Assembly (NCBI RefSeq): GCF_003259335.1
Contig: NZ_QLLL01000014.1
Location: 43,707 to 107,706 of the forward strand
Direction: 5' to 3'
DNA from: Chitinophaga skermanii
GTDB taxonomy: Bacteria > Bacteroidota > Bacteroidia > Chitinophagales > Chitinophagaceae
Length of the DNA stretch: 64,000 nucleotides
A model generated the notes under the pieces. That model saw only the letters and a list, made by a program, of their open reading frames with translations, was not told the origin of the DNA and ran no database searches. The stretch's first letter is position 1. Each line of letters opens with the position of its first letter. Positions 27,901-42,900 of this stretch are shown here, one piece after another. A program made the position numbers and the translations under genes.

Positions 27901-30900
27901 CGGTTACCTTTACAATTGCACCTGTTAATGATCCTCCATCAACATCACCGGTAAGCTACGCAGTGGATGAAGATAATACATTGAATGTGGGAGCGCCAGG
28001 TGTGTTATTCAACTCTTCTGATGTAGATGGTGATCCATTAACGGCCACTTTGGTACAAGGGCCTGCCAATGGTACGCTTACTTTAAATTCAAATGGCTCG
28101 TTCACCTTTGTTCCTGCAGCGAATTTTAATGGTAACGATTTCTTCACTTATAACGTATGTGATCCACAAGGCGCTTGTATCTTGGATTCAGCTTTCATTC
28201 GTATCAACGCGGTAAATGATGCACCTGTAGCATATAATGATGTATATACAGTGGCGGAAGATAATACCTTAACAATTGCAGCACCAGGCGTATTGAGTAA
28301 TGATACCGATACTGAAAATGATGCCTTAACTGCTTCGTTGTTAATTCGACCTATACATGGTACACTTACCTTGAATGCAACAGGTAGTTTCAGTTATGTG
28401 CCGAATGCAAACTACAACGGGGTAGATAGCTTCTCCTATAGATTGTGCGATGCCGGTGGTTTGTGTGATACGGCTGTAGTGGTCATTAATATTACACCGG
28501 AAAATGACGCACCAGTAGCTGGTAACGATAACTATAGTATCGATGAAGACAAGCCTTTGGTAATTACATCGCCAGGGGTATTGTTCAATGATTTCGACAT
28601 TGATGGTGATCCTATCTTCTCTAGCATTTTCATTCAACCGGCCAATGGTACGGTAACCATGAGCAGCAACGGTAGCTTCACGTATATACCGAATCCGAAC
28701 TTCAACGGTGTAGATACTTTCGTATACCGCGTATGTGATAACGATACACCACAACTGTGCTCAAATGGCACGGTAACAGTGGTAGTACGACCAGTAAATG
28801 ATGCACCTTCTGCTACCAACGACGCGTATACAACAGCAGAAGATACGCCGTTAACTGTAGCAGCGCCAGGTGTATTGGCCAATGATACCGACGTAGATGG
28901 CGATCCAATTACAGCCAGCATTGTTCGTCAACCGTTGAATGGTACCGTTACGCTCAATGCAAACGGCGCCTTCACGTATACACCAAGCAATAACTTCAAC
29001 GGTACAGATACATTATGGTACCGCGTATGTGATAATGCTACACCAAGTGCATGTTCAAATGCCTTCGCGGTATTTACAGTAACGCCTGTAAACGATGCGC
29101 CTATACCAAAAGAAGACAACTACACTACTGCCGAAGATCAAACATTAACGATTGTGGCTCCGGCGGGCGTTCTCTTCAATGATTCAGATCCAGAAAACGA
29201 TCCGTTAACGGCTACCGTGGTAATCAACCCTGTAAATGGTACCGTAATATTGAATAGCAATGGTACGTTCTCGTATACGCCAAATGCAAACTACAATGGT
29301 ATCGATAGCTTCACTTACCGCGCCTGTGATAATTCGTTGGCATGCGCAGATGCTATTGTGCATATCGTGGTAACCCCTGTAAACGATATACCTGTAGCCA
29401 CGGATGATAATTACACCTTGGCAGAAGATACGCCGTTAACGGTGGCTGCACCAGGTGTATTGTCGAATGATGTAGATGCCGATGACGATCCATTAACGGT
29501 GGTAATTGTTACAAACCCAGCCCATGGTACGGTTACCTTAAACCCTTCAGGCGGATTTACTTATACGCCTGTGAAAGATTACAATGGTACCGATGTATTC
29601 TCGTACAAGGTTTGTGATGGCAGTAATGCTTGTGATACAGCATTCGTGAATCTCACGATTACAGCAGTGAATGATACACCGGTTATTGTACCGGATGTAT
29701 ACAACATTCCACCATTGTTACCATTCGCTGGTAATCAATCTACCGGTAACTACTTTACCAAGAACGATTATGATCCAGATGGTGATCCTATTACACCAAC
29801 ACCGATGTTTACGACAGATATCAACGGTAACTCGTTGTTATTGAGTAACGATGGCTTCTTCCAATTCACATCGGCCCCAGGCTTCTTAGGTGCCGCTACA
29901 TTTACGTATACAGCCTGTGATCCAGGTGGATTATGTGGCTCGGCAACGGTTACATTTAATGTGGGTGCAGTGAACGTACCACCGGTGGCGGTAACTGATA
30001 GCTTTACGGTGGATGAAGACGATATCCTACGTGTACAAAGCCCAGGTAGAAACATTTTAACGAATGATGCAGATCCAAATGGTGGTAGCATTTATGTATC
30101 AGGAGTGGCTACCCAACCATTACATGGTACTGTAACGGTTTCTACTGACGGTTCATTCACTTACGTGCCGGAAGCAAACTATAACGGCTTAGACTCGTTC
30201 TATGTGAATGTATGTGATCCACAAGGTTTGTGTGCGAATCCAAATAATAAAGTCATAATCACTATCAACCCAGTGAATGATCGACCAGACGCTGAAAATG
30301 ATAGCTATAGTGGTGCTGAAGATACCCCGCTGACTGGGAATGTGCAAGATAATGACGCCGATGCAGACAATGATGCGCTCACTTCAACCTTAATAGATGC
30401 GGTGGGTGGTACTGTGGTACTGAATGCAAATGGGACCTTCACTTTCACGCCAAACCTCAACTTTAACGGCAATGCAACATTCCGTTACAGCCTGTGCGAC
30501 AATGGTGTGCCAAGCTTGTGCGATACAGCGTTGGTAAACTTGTACTTCGAACCGGTGAATGATACTCCGTCGGCGATTAATGATCTCTATAACATGGCGA
30601 AAAACACCGTGTTAGTAGTAGATGCTAATAACAGTGTATTGCAAAACGATCAAACATACGATGGTGATGCCCTATCGGTTAGTGTTGATACATTACCAAG
30701 AAATGGTACTTTACAATTTAATAGCAACGGTACATTCCGCTATATACCGAATACTGGTTTTTATGGAGTTGACAGCTTCTTCTATAAAGTGTGCGATCCA
30801 TTCAATGCTTGTAGTGGTGCGAAGGTGACCATCAACGTGGTTGGCTCGAATGAAGTACCGGTAGCCGTAGATGATGTGGCATCAACCAGCGAAGATTCGA

Positions 30901-33900
30901 CAGTAACAGGCAATGTCTTAACTAACGATAGTGACCCCGATCCAACGAATACACTCTCGGCAACCTTAGTAACTATTCCTGCTAATGGCTCCGTTATTGT
31001 AAATGCGAATGGTAGCTATACTTATACGCCAAATCCAAACTTCAATGGCACCGATGTATTCTCGTACCAAGTTTGCGACAATGGTGTACCAAGTCTTTGT
31101 GATACAGGTAACGTGGTAATTACTGTAAACCCAGTGAATGATCCCCCGGTAGCTACTGCCGATGATTATTCAACCTTGGAAGATAATACCCTGAACATAC
31201 CAGTGGCACAAGGCGTATTAGTAAATGATACGGATATCGATAATGAACCATTGTCGGCTACGGTAGTAACAACTACTACCAATGGTATCTTACAATTCAA
31301 TAGCAACGGTTCCTTCCGTTACATCCCGAACCGCTATTATAACGGGGTAGATTCATTCACGTACCGTGCATGTGACGTGGCCGGTACTTGTAGTACAGCG
31401 ATAGCCCGTATTCACATTACGCCGGTAAACAATGCTCCAATCGCCGTAGACGATATCTTCGTTAGAACAGAAGATACTGTTATAACATTCCCGCCAATCG
31501 TTATCTTGATCAACGATTCTGATCCTGATGGTGATTCATTAAGTGGTCGACCAATAGGCAACCTACAACATGGTACCTATGTAAGCAATCCTAACGGAAC
31601 ATATACCTATACACCAGCCCGCGACTACTTTGGTGTAGATAGTATTATGTACCAGGTATGTGATCCATATGGCTTATGCGATACAGGGTTGATTAAAGTG
31701 ATATTATTACCAGTGAACGATCCACCATTAGGAGGTGTCGATAATTACACGGTATTAAGCGACAGTACCTTAATTGTTAGTTCGCCAGGCGTATTGGCAA
31801 ATGATAAAGATATAGATGATACGAACTTGAGTGCCACCCTTGTAACAGGACCTACAAAGGGTAGCTTACAACTAAACTCCGATGGTAGTTTCACATACGT
31901 TCCAAACCAGTACTTCTATGGCCTGGATAGTGCCACTTATAATGTATGCGATACAAGTAATGCTTGCTCGCTTACCAAGATTTACTTTACCGTTGTAGGT
32001 AGTAACCATCCACCTACAGCCATCACCGATAACTACACCACGGCAGAAGATAGCACTTACTCGGTAGAAGGTTCTACAGGTGTATTAGCGAATGATTTTG
32101 ATGTTGATGGTGAAGGATTAACAGCTTCATTAGCCGTAGCTCCGAATAACGGTTCTGTAGTAGTGAACCCGAATGGTGGCTTTACCTATACACCGAACCC
32201 GAATTTCTTCGGTAAGGATGTATTTACCTACCAAGTATGCGATAACAACGGTACGCCGCTTTGCGTAATTGGCACTGTTAACATAACCGTTCAACCTCGA
32301 CCAGATCAACCAATAGCGCAACCAGATACATACACTGTTAAAGAAGACAGTGTGATCAATGTACCAGGACCAGGTGTATTGGTAAATGATAACAATGTTG
32401 ATAATGACCAGTTAACAGCTACATTGCTTACACCACCAACGAAAGGAACATTTAGCTTCAATGCCGATGGTAGTTTCACTTACCGCCCGCCATTATATAC
32501 TAGAAGTATAGATAGTTTCACATACCGCGTATGTAATCTAAGCGGCCTGTGCGATTCATCAAAAGTATACCTCAATGTATTACCGGTGAACCACGCACCT
32601 GTAGGGGTCGACGATGTATTCACGATTCCAGAAGATACGGTGATTACATTCAATCCAAACATCGCGTTAGTGAATGATATTGATGTGGATGGAGATTCGC
32701 TAGTAGGTACGCCAATTTCATTGTTACGTCATGGCACTTACGTAATCAATGGTAATGGTACCATCACTTATACGCCAGATCGTGACTATAATGGAGTAGA
32801 CAGTGTACAGTATAAAGTATGTGATCCATTTGGCTTGTGTGATACGGCCTATGTGAAATTGATCATCTTACCGGTAAATGATGCGCCTGTAGCTTGTGAT
32901 AAACAATACGCAACACCAGAGGATGAACCATATACAGTATTAGCACCAGGCATTTTAACATGCGATTCGGATGTGGATGGTGATGTATTGAATGGATACA
33001 TTTTAGTACAACCAAAAAATGGAGTATTAAACGTTCGTTCCGACAACTCGTTCACGTATACACCTCATCCGAACTTCTTCGGCCAAGATACAACATGGTA
33101 TGTTGTATACGATCCATCGGGCGCGCGCGATACAGGTACAATCATCTTTACCGTAATCGACGTAAATGATGCACCTATTGCGAACGATAATACCGTAGCC
33201 GTGGCGAAAGATAGCACAGCTAACGGTAATGTATTATTGAATGCAAGTGATGTTGACAAAGATGCTTTAACAGCCACAGTTTTAGTAGGTGCTACCCATG
33301 GTAATCTTAACCTGAACCCGAACGGAACATTCACCTATACACCAAATGCCGGGTATATGGGTATAGATACCGTACTGTATACAGTATGCGATAATGGCAA
33401 ACCGGTATTATGCGATACAGCGAAACTCACCTTGATCGTATTCAAAGTGAACTTCCCACCAATCGCAAATGATGATACGTTGAATATTGCACCGAATGTA
33501 CAAGGTACAGGTAACGTGGTAACAAATGATAACGTTCCAAATGGCGATACTTTAACAGCAGTAGTATTAAGTACTACGGCAAATGGTACCATCACGATGC
33601 AACCAAATGGTAGTTATACATATTTACCACCGGCTAACTTCCTAGGTGTAGATACGATTCGCTACCAAGTATGCGATAATGATAGTCCTGCATTGTGCGA
33701 TACGGCTACCTTAATTGTGAACGTGGTTAGCACAAACTTGCCACCATTGGCAATCGACAACTTGGAAACCTGTGGTGCAGGTATACCAATAACAGGCAAT
33801 GTATTGGCCAATGACTATGAACCAAATCCAGGCGATACATTAACGGCAACGCTCTTAACCTTCCCTACGAAAGGTAGCATAACATTGTCGGCCAATGGCG

Positions 33901-36900
33901 ATTATACTTATGTAGCGAATATTACGGAATCGGGTGTAGATACGGTGTATATTAAAGTGTGCGATAATGGGGTGCCATCGTTGTGTGATACTTCACGCTT
34001 CCTGTTATACATATCAGCATACAACAACCCTCCAGTGACTGCGGATGATATTTTAACAGTGGTTCAAGGCAACACAATTGGCGCCAATATATTCCGGAAT
34101 GATACCGACGATACTTATCCACTTCGCCCTACAGTGATCAAATTACCAATCAATACATACAGCTTAGATTCGGCGGGTAACTTTACATATACAGCGCCAG
34201 TCAACTTCTTAGGTAACGATACGTTGATTTACCGTGTATGCGATGCCGGTTACCCATCGAAATGTGATACAGCCATGGTGATTATACGGGTGGTAATACC
34301 AAACGTGGCGCCGGTGGCTGTGAATGACCAAGCAAGCATTGTAGTAGGTAATACAGCTACAGGAAACGTATTGATCAACGATACAGATGCAAACAACGAT
34401 GTGTTGGTTGCAAGCATCATCAAATCCACTACAAAAGGCAATATTATACTAAGTGCCGACGGTTCTTACAACTATACACCGAACGGTATATCGCTAGGGG
34501 CCGATACTTTAATTTACCGCGTATGTGATACCGCGTTATGCGATACCGGCTTGTTAATCTTACAAGTATTATCAAATAACCGTGCACCAATTGCTGTAAA
34601 TGACGCGGCGAGCGCCGTAGATGGCGTACCGACCATTGGTAACGTACTTTTAAATGATAGCGATCCAGACGATAATGCCCTTGTGGCGAACTTACTTCGC
34701 AACGTACAACACGGCAGCTTGGCATTTAATGCCGATGGTAGCTTTACCTATACAGCGAACGGCAACTACACCGGTTTAGACACTTTGGTATACAGCGTGT
34801 GCGATAATGGCTTGCCATCTTTGTGCGATACAGCGGTATTGGTAATCACTGTATCTCGTCCACCAAATGGTAAACCAATTGCTAATAACGACCAAGTAAG
34901 CTTGCTAGAAGGTGGTAACGCATCTGGCAATGTGTTAAGTAATGATATCGATCCGGAAGGAGATCCATTAACAGCGTCGATTATTTCGAATGCCAACCAT
35001 GGTGTATTCACCCTCAATCCAAATGGTAGCTTTACTTATGCACCAAATGCAGGCTTCTTCGGTAGCGATTCTGTTATGTACCGTGCATGTGATAACTCAA
35101 CTCCACCATTGTGCGATACCGCGTTATTGGTGTTCGCTGTGCAACAAGGCAATCGCAAACCGGTAGCGCAAGATGATATTGCAAGCGCTATTGCAGGTAT
35201 CGCCTTGAATGGCAATGTAGTGATCAATGATAGCGATCCTGATGGTAATGCTATTACGGCTTACCTCCTGAATACAGTACAACATGGTGTTTTAACATTC
35301 AGCGAAAGCGGTAGCTATACTTATACGCCGAATGCAAACTTCGCAGGCTTAGATAGTTTCGTATACCGCATTTGCGATGATGGTAAGCCATCGCTTTGTG
35401 ATACAGCAGTGGCTAGGTTTACCGTAAGCTTACCTTCCGATAAACCTGTCGCGAATAACGACCTGGTAACCCTCAATACCGGGGGAACTGCTACTGGCAA
35501 CGTGTTATCAAACGATATCGATCCGCAAGGTCGACTATTAACGGTTGTCGTAGCGAAACCGGCACAACATGGTGCCTTCACCCTCAATTCAAATGGCACC
35601 TTTACATACACGCCAGGTCCATCGTACGCCGGTCAAGATACCGTTATCTATAGTGTTTGTACGAATGAGTTCCCTCCAATGTGTGATAGTGCCTTGGTTA
35701 TCTTTACAATTGTTCAAGGTAATAGGGCGCCAATGGCTATCGACGATAGCAAAACAGCGGTGGCAGGGGTAACCGTAACAGGTAATGTATTGGCGAATGA
35801 TAGCGATCCAGATGGCGATGGTGTAGTTGCCGGTGTTGTGAAAGGTTTATCAAATGGTCAATTCAACTTCAATACAGATGGTACGTATACATATACTCCG
35901 GTATTGAACTTCATAGGTAATGATACATTAATCTACCAAGTATGTGATAACGGCAAACCAAGCCGCTGCGACACCGCTATGTTGGTGATTACCGTAGGAC
36001 AAGGTAACCGTGCACCGGTGGGTAATGATGAAGTAGTGAATGCTGTAGCCGGTTTATCCGTAACAGGTAACGTATTGTCGAACGATACTGATCCTGATGG
36101 TAACACGTTATCAGCGAGCATGATTAGAAATATTACACATGGTACATTCAACCTCAATGAAGCAGGTAGCTTCACTTATACACCTGCAGCTAATTATGTA
36201 GGTAATGATACCTTGGTATACCGCTTATGCGATAACGGTATTCCTAGCCTCTGTGATTCTGCAACGTTGATCTTCATCGTTAGCGCTCCACAAGGTGCTC
36301 CAATCGCAAACAACGATCATTTCCAAGTAGCATCTAACGGTAGCACAAGCGGCAATGTATTGTCGAACGACTTGTCGACCAACGGTGGTAGCTTAACGGC
36401 TTCTATTGTGAAGAATGCTAGTCATGGTGCTTTCGCACTCAACGCAGATGGTACCTTCACCTACTCACCTGCAACAGGCTTTGTAGGTATCGATAGTATT
36501 GCATACCGCGCTTGCGACAATGCAACGCCTCCACAATGTGATACAGCATACTTAATCGTCACAGTCATCCAAGGCAACCGCGCACCTGTAATTGTGGGCG
36601 AAAGCGTAACTACTATTTCGGGTATTCCTGTAGTAGGTAATGTATTAGCAAACGATACTGATCCAGATGGTAACGTGTTAACGGCTACACAAACAGCCAA
36701 TGTGAAATATGGTATTATCGCCTTCAACTCGGATGGATCTTATACGTACACATCAACACCGGGCTACGTAGGTAACGATACCTTGCACTACCGCGTATGT
36801 GACAATGGTGTGCCACCATTATGTGGTGACGCAAGCTTGATCATCACCGTATTAGCCCCTGCCGATAAACCGGTAGCCAACGATGATGTAGTGAAGATGA

Positions 36901-39900
36901 ATAGTGGTAGTAGCGTCAGTGGCAATGTATTAACGAATGACATAGACCCTGTCGGTGGCACATTGGTGGCTAGTACAATTACGGGAGCTAGTAACGGTAC
37001 ATTTGCCTTGAACGCGGATGGTAGTTATACTTACACACCAAACACGGGCTATGCCGGTTCCGATACAGTACGATATAGGGCATGTAATAATGCAACACCG
37101 CCTGCTTGTGATACAGCCTTATTGATCTTCAACGTTATACAAGGTAACCGTGCACCGGTAGCCGTAAATGATGCACAAGCAGCGCTTGCAGGTATCCCGG
37201 TTAGTGGCAACGTGTTAACAAATGATAGTGATCCAGATGGCAACTTGCTCATCGCTAGTGTACAGCAAAATGTACAACATGGTCGCTTGGTACTCAATGG
37301 CGATGGTAGCTATACTTATACACCGGGTGCGGGCTTCGTGGGATTAGATTCCTTGGTATACCGCGTGTGTGATAATGGTATTCCATCACAATGTGCTACA
37401 GCTAGCTTAGTGTTCACAGTAACTATTGCTAACCGTGCACCTGTAGTGGTGAATGATAATGTGTCGTTGGTATCGGGAGGAACAGCAAATGGCAATGTAT
37501 TGAATAACGATAGTGATCCAGATGGTGATCCGTTAACGGTGTCTATCGTGAAAGATGCGAGCAACGGGGTGGTGGTATTGAACACTGATGGTACCTTCAC
37601 CTATACACCGAATGTGGGCTTTGTGGGTATTGATACGGTAATTTACCAAGCATGTGATAACCGTGTACCTCCAGCTTGTTCACAAGGCTTCATCATCTTC
37701 AACGTGGCACAAGGCAACCGTCCGCCGTTAGCTATCGATGATGTAGTTAACGCGATAGATGGTATCCCGGTAATCGGTAATGTATTATCGAACGATACAG
37801 ACCCAGATGGTAATGCTTTAGTAGCGACTTTACTGCGCAATGTACAGCACGGCTTCTTGGCATTCAATGCCGATGGTAGCTATACGTATACAGCAGATGG
37901 TGGCTACGCGGGTACAGATACCGTGGTATACAGCGTGTGCGATAATGGTACGCCAACGCTTTGTGATACAGCTATGTTGATCTTCACGGTAACGAATCTG
38001 AATGGTAAACCACTCGCTAACGACGATCGTATCAGCTTATTCTCTGGTAATAGTGCTAGTGGTAATGTGTTAGCAAATGATACCGATCCAGAAGGCGATC
38101 CATTGTCAGCTTCTATTGTGAAGAATGCAGGGAATGGCGTATTTGCGCTCAATGCAAATGGTAGCTTCACGTATACACCGAATGTAGGTTTCGTAGGAAT
38201 AGATACCGTGATCTACCGCGCTTGTGATAATTCGTTACCGCCATTGTGTGATACGGCCTTATTGATCTTCACAATTGATCAAGGTAACCGTGCACCAATC
38301 GCGAACAACGATGCGGCAACAGCGGTGGCAGGTATTGAACTGAACGGCAATGTAATGTCGAATGATAGTGATCCAGATGGAAATCTCATCCAGGCTACTT
38401 TGATCACGAATGTGAAGAATGGTACATTAACATTCAACCTAAACGGCGCTTACACCTATACACCTAATGCTACCTTCGGTGGCCAAGATACATTGGTGTA
38501 CATGATTTGTGACATTGGTCAACCTGCCCTTTGTGATACAGCCATCGCCGTATTCACAGTCATCTTACCGGCAGAAAAACCAGTGGCAAACGATGATAAC
38601 GTATCGTTAGATGCGGGTGGCGCTGCCAGTGGCAATGTATTATCAAACGACATTGATCCACGCAGCCGACCATTAACTACCTCTATAGTGAAACCGGCTG
38701 CGAATGGAACCTTCAACCTTAACGCTGATGGCTCCTTCACATACACACCAAATGCAGGCTTCTTTGGTAACGATACCGTTATTTACCGGGCATGTAACAA
38801 CGCTACACCGCCAATGTGTGATAGCGCGTTGTTGATCTTCAACGTTATCCAAGGCAATAGGGCCCCGGTAGCGGTAGATGATAGCAAAACAGCAGTAGCG
38901 GGTGTAACGGTAACCGGTAATGTATTAGCGAACGACAGCGATCCAGATGGTAATGCTGTAGTAGCAGGTGTTGTGAAGAATGTTTCACATGGCGCATGCA
39001 GCTTCAACAGCGACGGTACATATACATATACCGCAGATCTCAGCTACATTGGTACCGATACTTTGGTATACAGCGTATGCGACAACGGTACGCCAAGCCT
39101 CTGCGATACCGCGATTTTAGTCATAACTGTTGGTCAAGGTAACCGTGCACCGATAGCGAATAATGAAAACTTGGGCGCTATTGCAGGTGTAGCTGTAACA
39201 GGTAATGTATTAGCAAATGATACCGATCCCGATGGCAATGCCTTAACGGCAAGCGTGGTTAAAAACATAACGCATGGTACGATGGTACTAGGTGCAGGTG
39301 GTAGCTTTAACTATACACCGGCGGCGAACTATGTAGGCAATGATACCTTGGTGTACCAAGTATGCGATAACGGCGTGCCTAGCTTATGTGATACTGCTAC
39401 GTTGATCTTCACCGTAAATGCACCACAAGCAGCACCAATTGCCAATAGTGATAATGTTCAATCAACGCCGGGCATCCCAACAACGGGCAACGTGTTAACG
39501 AACGATATCGCTACCAATGGCGGCAGCTTAACAGCCTCCGTGGTAACACCGGCCGCGCATGGTACTTTCAACTTGAACCCGGATGGTAGCTTTACATACA
39601 CGCCAACGCCAGGTTATGTAGGCCTCGATAGTATTGCATACCGTGCATGCAGCAATGAAACGCCGCCACAATGTGATACCGCTTATGTTATCATTACAGT
39701 GGTACAAGGCAACCGTGCACCTGTAGTATTCAACGAAAGCGTAGGTACAATTAGAGATATCCCAGTAAGCGGCAACGTACTGGCGAACGATAGCGACCCA
39801 GATGGCAACGTATTAACTGCCACACAAACCAGCAACGTGAAACATGGTGTAATTGCCTTCAATGCAGATGGTTCTTATACTTACACGCCAAGTGCCGGTT

Positions 39901-42900
39901 ACGTGGGGAACGATACCATGACTTACCGGGTATGCGATAACGGTGTACCATCATTATGCAGCGATGCAAGTTTGATTATAACCGTAGTTGCACCGGCCGG
40001 TAAACCGGTAGCGAACGAAGATGTGGTACAATTGAATGTAGGCGGCTCGGCCAGCGGCAATGTACTAAGTAATGATATAGATCCGGATGGAGGTAGCTTA
40101 ACGGCGAGCATTATCAGCAATGCGAGTCACGGTATATGTAGCTTAAATGCCGATGGTAGCTTTACCTATACCCCGGCTGCAGGCTTCTTAGGACCTGATA
40201 CGGTGAGGTACAGGGCATGTAACAATGCAACACCGCCAGCTTGTGATACAGCGTACTTGATCTTCCAAGTATTGCAAGGTAACCGTGCACCGTTGGCAAT
40301 AGAAGATTACTTAGATGCGTTTGCAGGCATCCCAGTGAATGGTAATGTATTAGCCAACGATAGTGATCCAGATGGTAACTTGCTAATTGCAAGCATAGAA
40401 CAAAATGTGAAACATGGCGTGCTTGTACTGAATGGTAACGGTACGTTTACTTACACTGCCAATGCTGGATTCACAGGTATGGACACATTAGTGTACAGGG
40501 TATGTGATAATGGTATACCGTCGATGTGTACAACATCCTCCTTGTTCATAACGGTTACTATCCCGAATGCTGTACCAATAGCTGTAAATGATATGGTAGC
40601 AGCTACAGCAGGAACAGCGGTAACAGGTAATGTATTAACAAATGATAGTGATCCGGATGGTCAACCACTTACGGCAAGTACCGTTCGCGGTGTACAACAT
40701 GGCACGATTGTACTGAATGCCGATGGTTCCTTCACTTACACAGCGAATGCGGGTTATGCAGGTAGCGATACCTTGATTTACCGCGCGTGCGACAATGGTA
40801 CCCCAAGCTTGTGCGATACGGCTTACTTGGTCTTCAATGTAACGATCGGTAACATGGCACCGGTAGCGGTGAACGATGTACAAGCTGCAACGGCCGGTAG
40901 CCCAGCAACAGGCAATGTATTATCGAATGATACAGATCCGGATGGTCAACCACTTACGGCAAGTACTGTTCGCGGTGTACAACATGGCACGATTGTACTG
41001 AATGCCGATGGCTCCTTCACTTACACAGCGAATGCGGGTTATGCGGGTAGCGATACCTTGATTTACCGCGCTTGCGACAATGGCACCCCAAGCTTGTGCG
41101 ATACGGCTTACTTGGTCTTCAATGTAGGAATAGGTAACCAAGCACCTGTGGCGGTGAACGATGTACAAGCAGCAACGGCCGGTACAGCAACTACAGGCAA
41201 TGTATTAGCAAACGATGCAGATCCGGATGGTCAACCACTTACAGCAAGTACCGTTCGCGGTGTACAACATGGCACAATTGTACTGAATGCCGATGGCTCC
41301 TTCACTTACACAGCGAATGCGGGTTATGCAGGTAGCGATACCTTGATTTACCGCGCTTGCGACAATGGCACCCCAAGCTTGTGCGATACGGCTTACTTGG
41401 TCTTTAATGTAACGATCGGTAACAGGGCACCGGTGGCGGTGAATGATGTACAAGCTGGCCCAGCTGGTGTAGCCATCACAGGAAATGTTATTACAAATGA
41501 TAGCGATCCTGATGGTCAACCATTAACGGCTAGTGTTGTGAGGAACGTACAAAACGGCATCATCACAGTCAATGCCGATGGTACCTTCAGTTATACAGCA
41601 AACACCAACTTCAACGGTAGCGATACCTTATCTTACCAAGTTTGCGATAACGGTACACCAAGCTTATGTGATACAGCTTACTTGGTCTTCAATATCTCAA
41701 CAGGTAACCATCCACCAACCGCGAATAACGACCGTGTAACCACGAAAGCGAATACAACGGTAACAGGTAATGTACTCGACAATGATACTGATCCTGACCG
41801 TGATAACTTAACGGTTAGCGTAATCAGCAACGTTCAACATGGTACTATCACCTTCCCGGCAAATGGTAGCTTCTCGTATACTCCAAGTCTGAACTTCACT
41901 GGTCTCGATTCGCTCGTATACAGGGTGTGCGACAATGGTACGCCGAACTTATGTGATACAGCCGTATTGTATATCAATGTAGTGGCAAATGAAAAACCAA
42001 TTGCAGGAGACGATATATTCAGTGGATTGGAAGGTACAACCGTAACAGGTGATGCATTACAAAATGATATCGATCCAGATGGTAGCAGTTTAACACCAAG
42101 CGTAGTAAGCGGCCCACGGAATGGTACATTCAGCTTCACACTAGGAGGTAACTTCACGTATACACCGAATACCGGCTTCACAGGCAGGGATACGATCACT
42201 TACCGCGTATGCGATAATGGTACTCCAAGCTTGTGCGATACAGCTACTATCATCATCAATATGATCCGTGGTAACCGTGCCCCGGTTGCTGTCGATGAGT
42301 TTGTGAATGCAAATGCAGGCGAACAAATAAGGGGTAACGTGTTGTCGAATGATAGTGATCCTGATGGTAATAGCCTCTTAGCTAGCCTGGTGCGCGGTAC
42401 ATTACATGGTACGTTCACACTTAACGATGATGGTAGTTACACCTATACACCGGATGCAAACTTCCAAGGATTAGACACCTTATTCTACCGTATATGCGAC
42501 AATGCAACGCCGCAGGCTTGCGCGAACGCTAGGTTGATTATTGATGTAAGAATTGGATTGAAACCGGTGATCGGTATCGCGAAAGCGGTGGCAAGTTCGA
42601 AACTGGAAAATGATGGAACATCTACCATTTCGTTAACATTCACTGTGCGCAATATGGGTAATGTACCTATCACAAATGTTCAAGTAGAAGATAACTTATC
42701 GAATGTATTCCCAGCACCGCTGACATACCGAATTAGGTCGATCAGTGCAAGCGGCAACTTAATTGCCAACGCTAGCTACAATGGTGCTGCAAACATTAAC
42801 TTGTTATCGACGGGTAGTACATTGGCGGTAGGCGCGCTGGATAGCATTACGCTGTCGTTCAATGTAACACCACATGGAACATATGGTACCTACAATAACG

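Noticed and set aside
30622..30828. Out-of-frame plus-strand ORF inside the giant gene
   Set aside because: Overlaps a conserved domain in another frame; no independent support.
34581..41423. CRISPR-like or mobile repeats in the 22-43 kb region
   Set aside because: The repeats are in frame, 285 bp long and encode protein domains of the giant gene.
22394..42673. Many minus-strand open frames of 60-170 codons within the giant gene
   Set aside because: They recur with the repeats, show the same antisense composition and lack starts or context; shadows of the coding strand.
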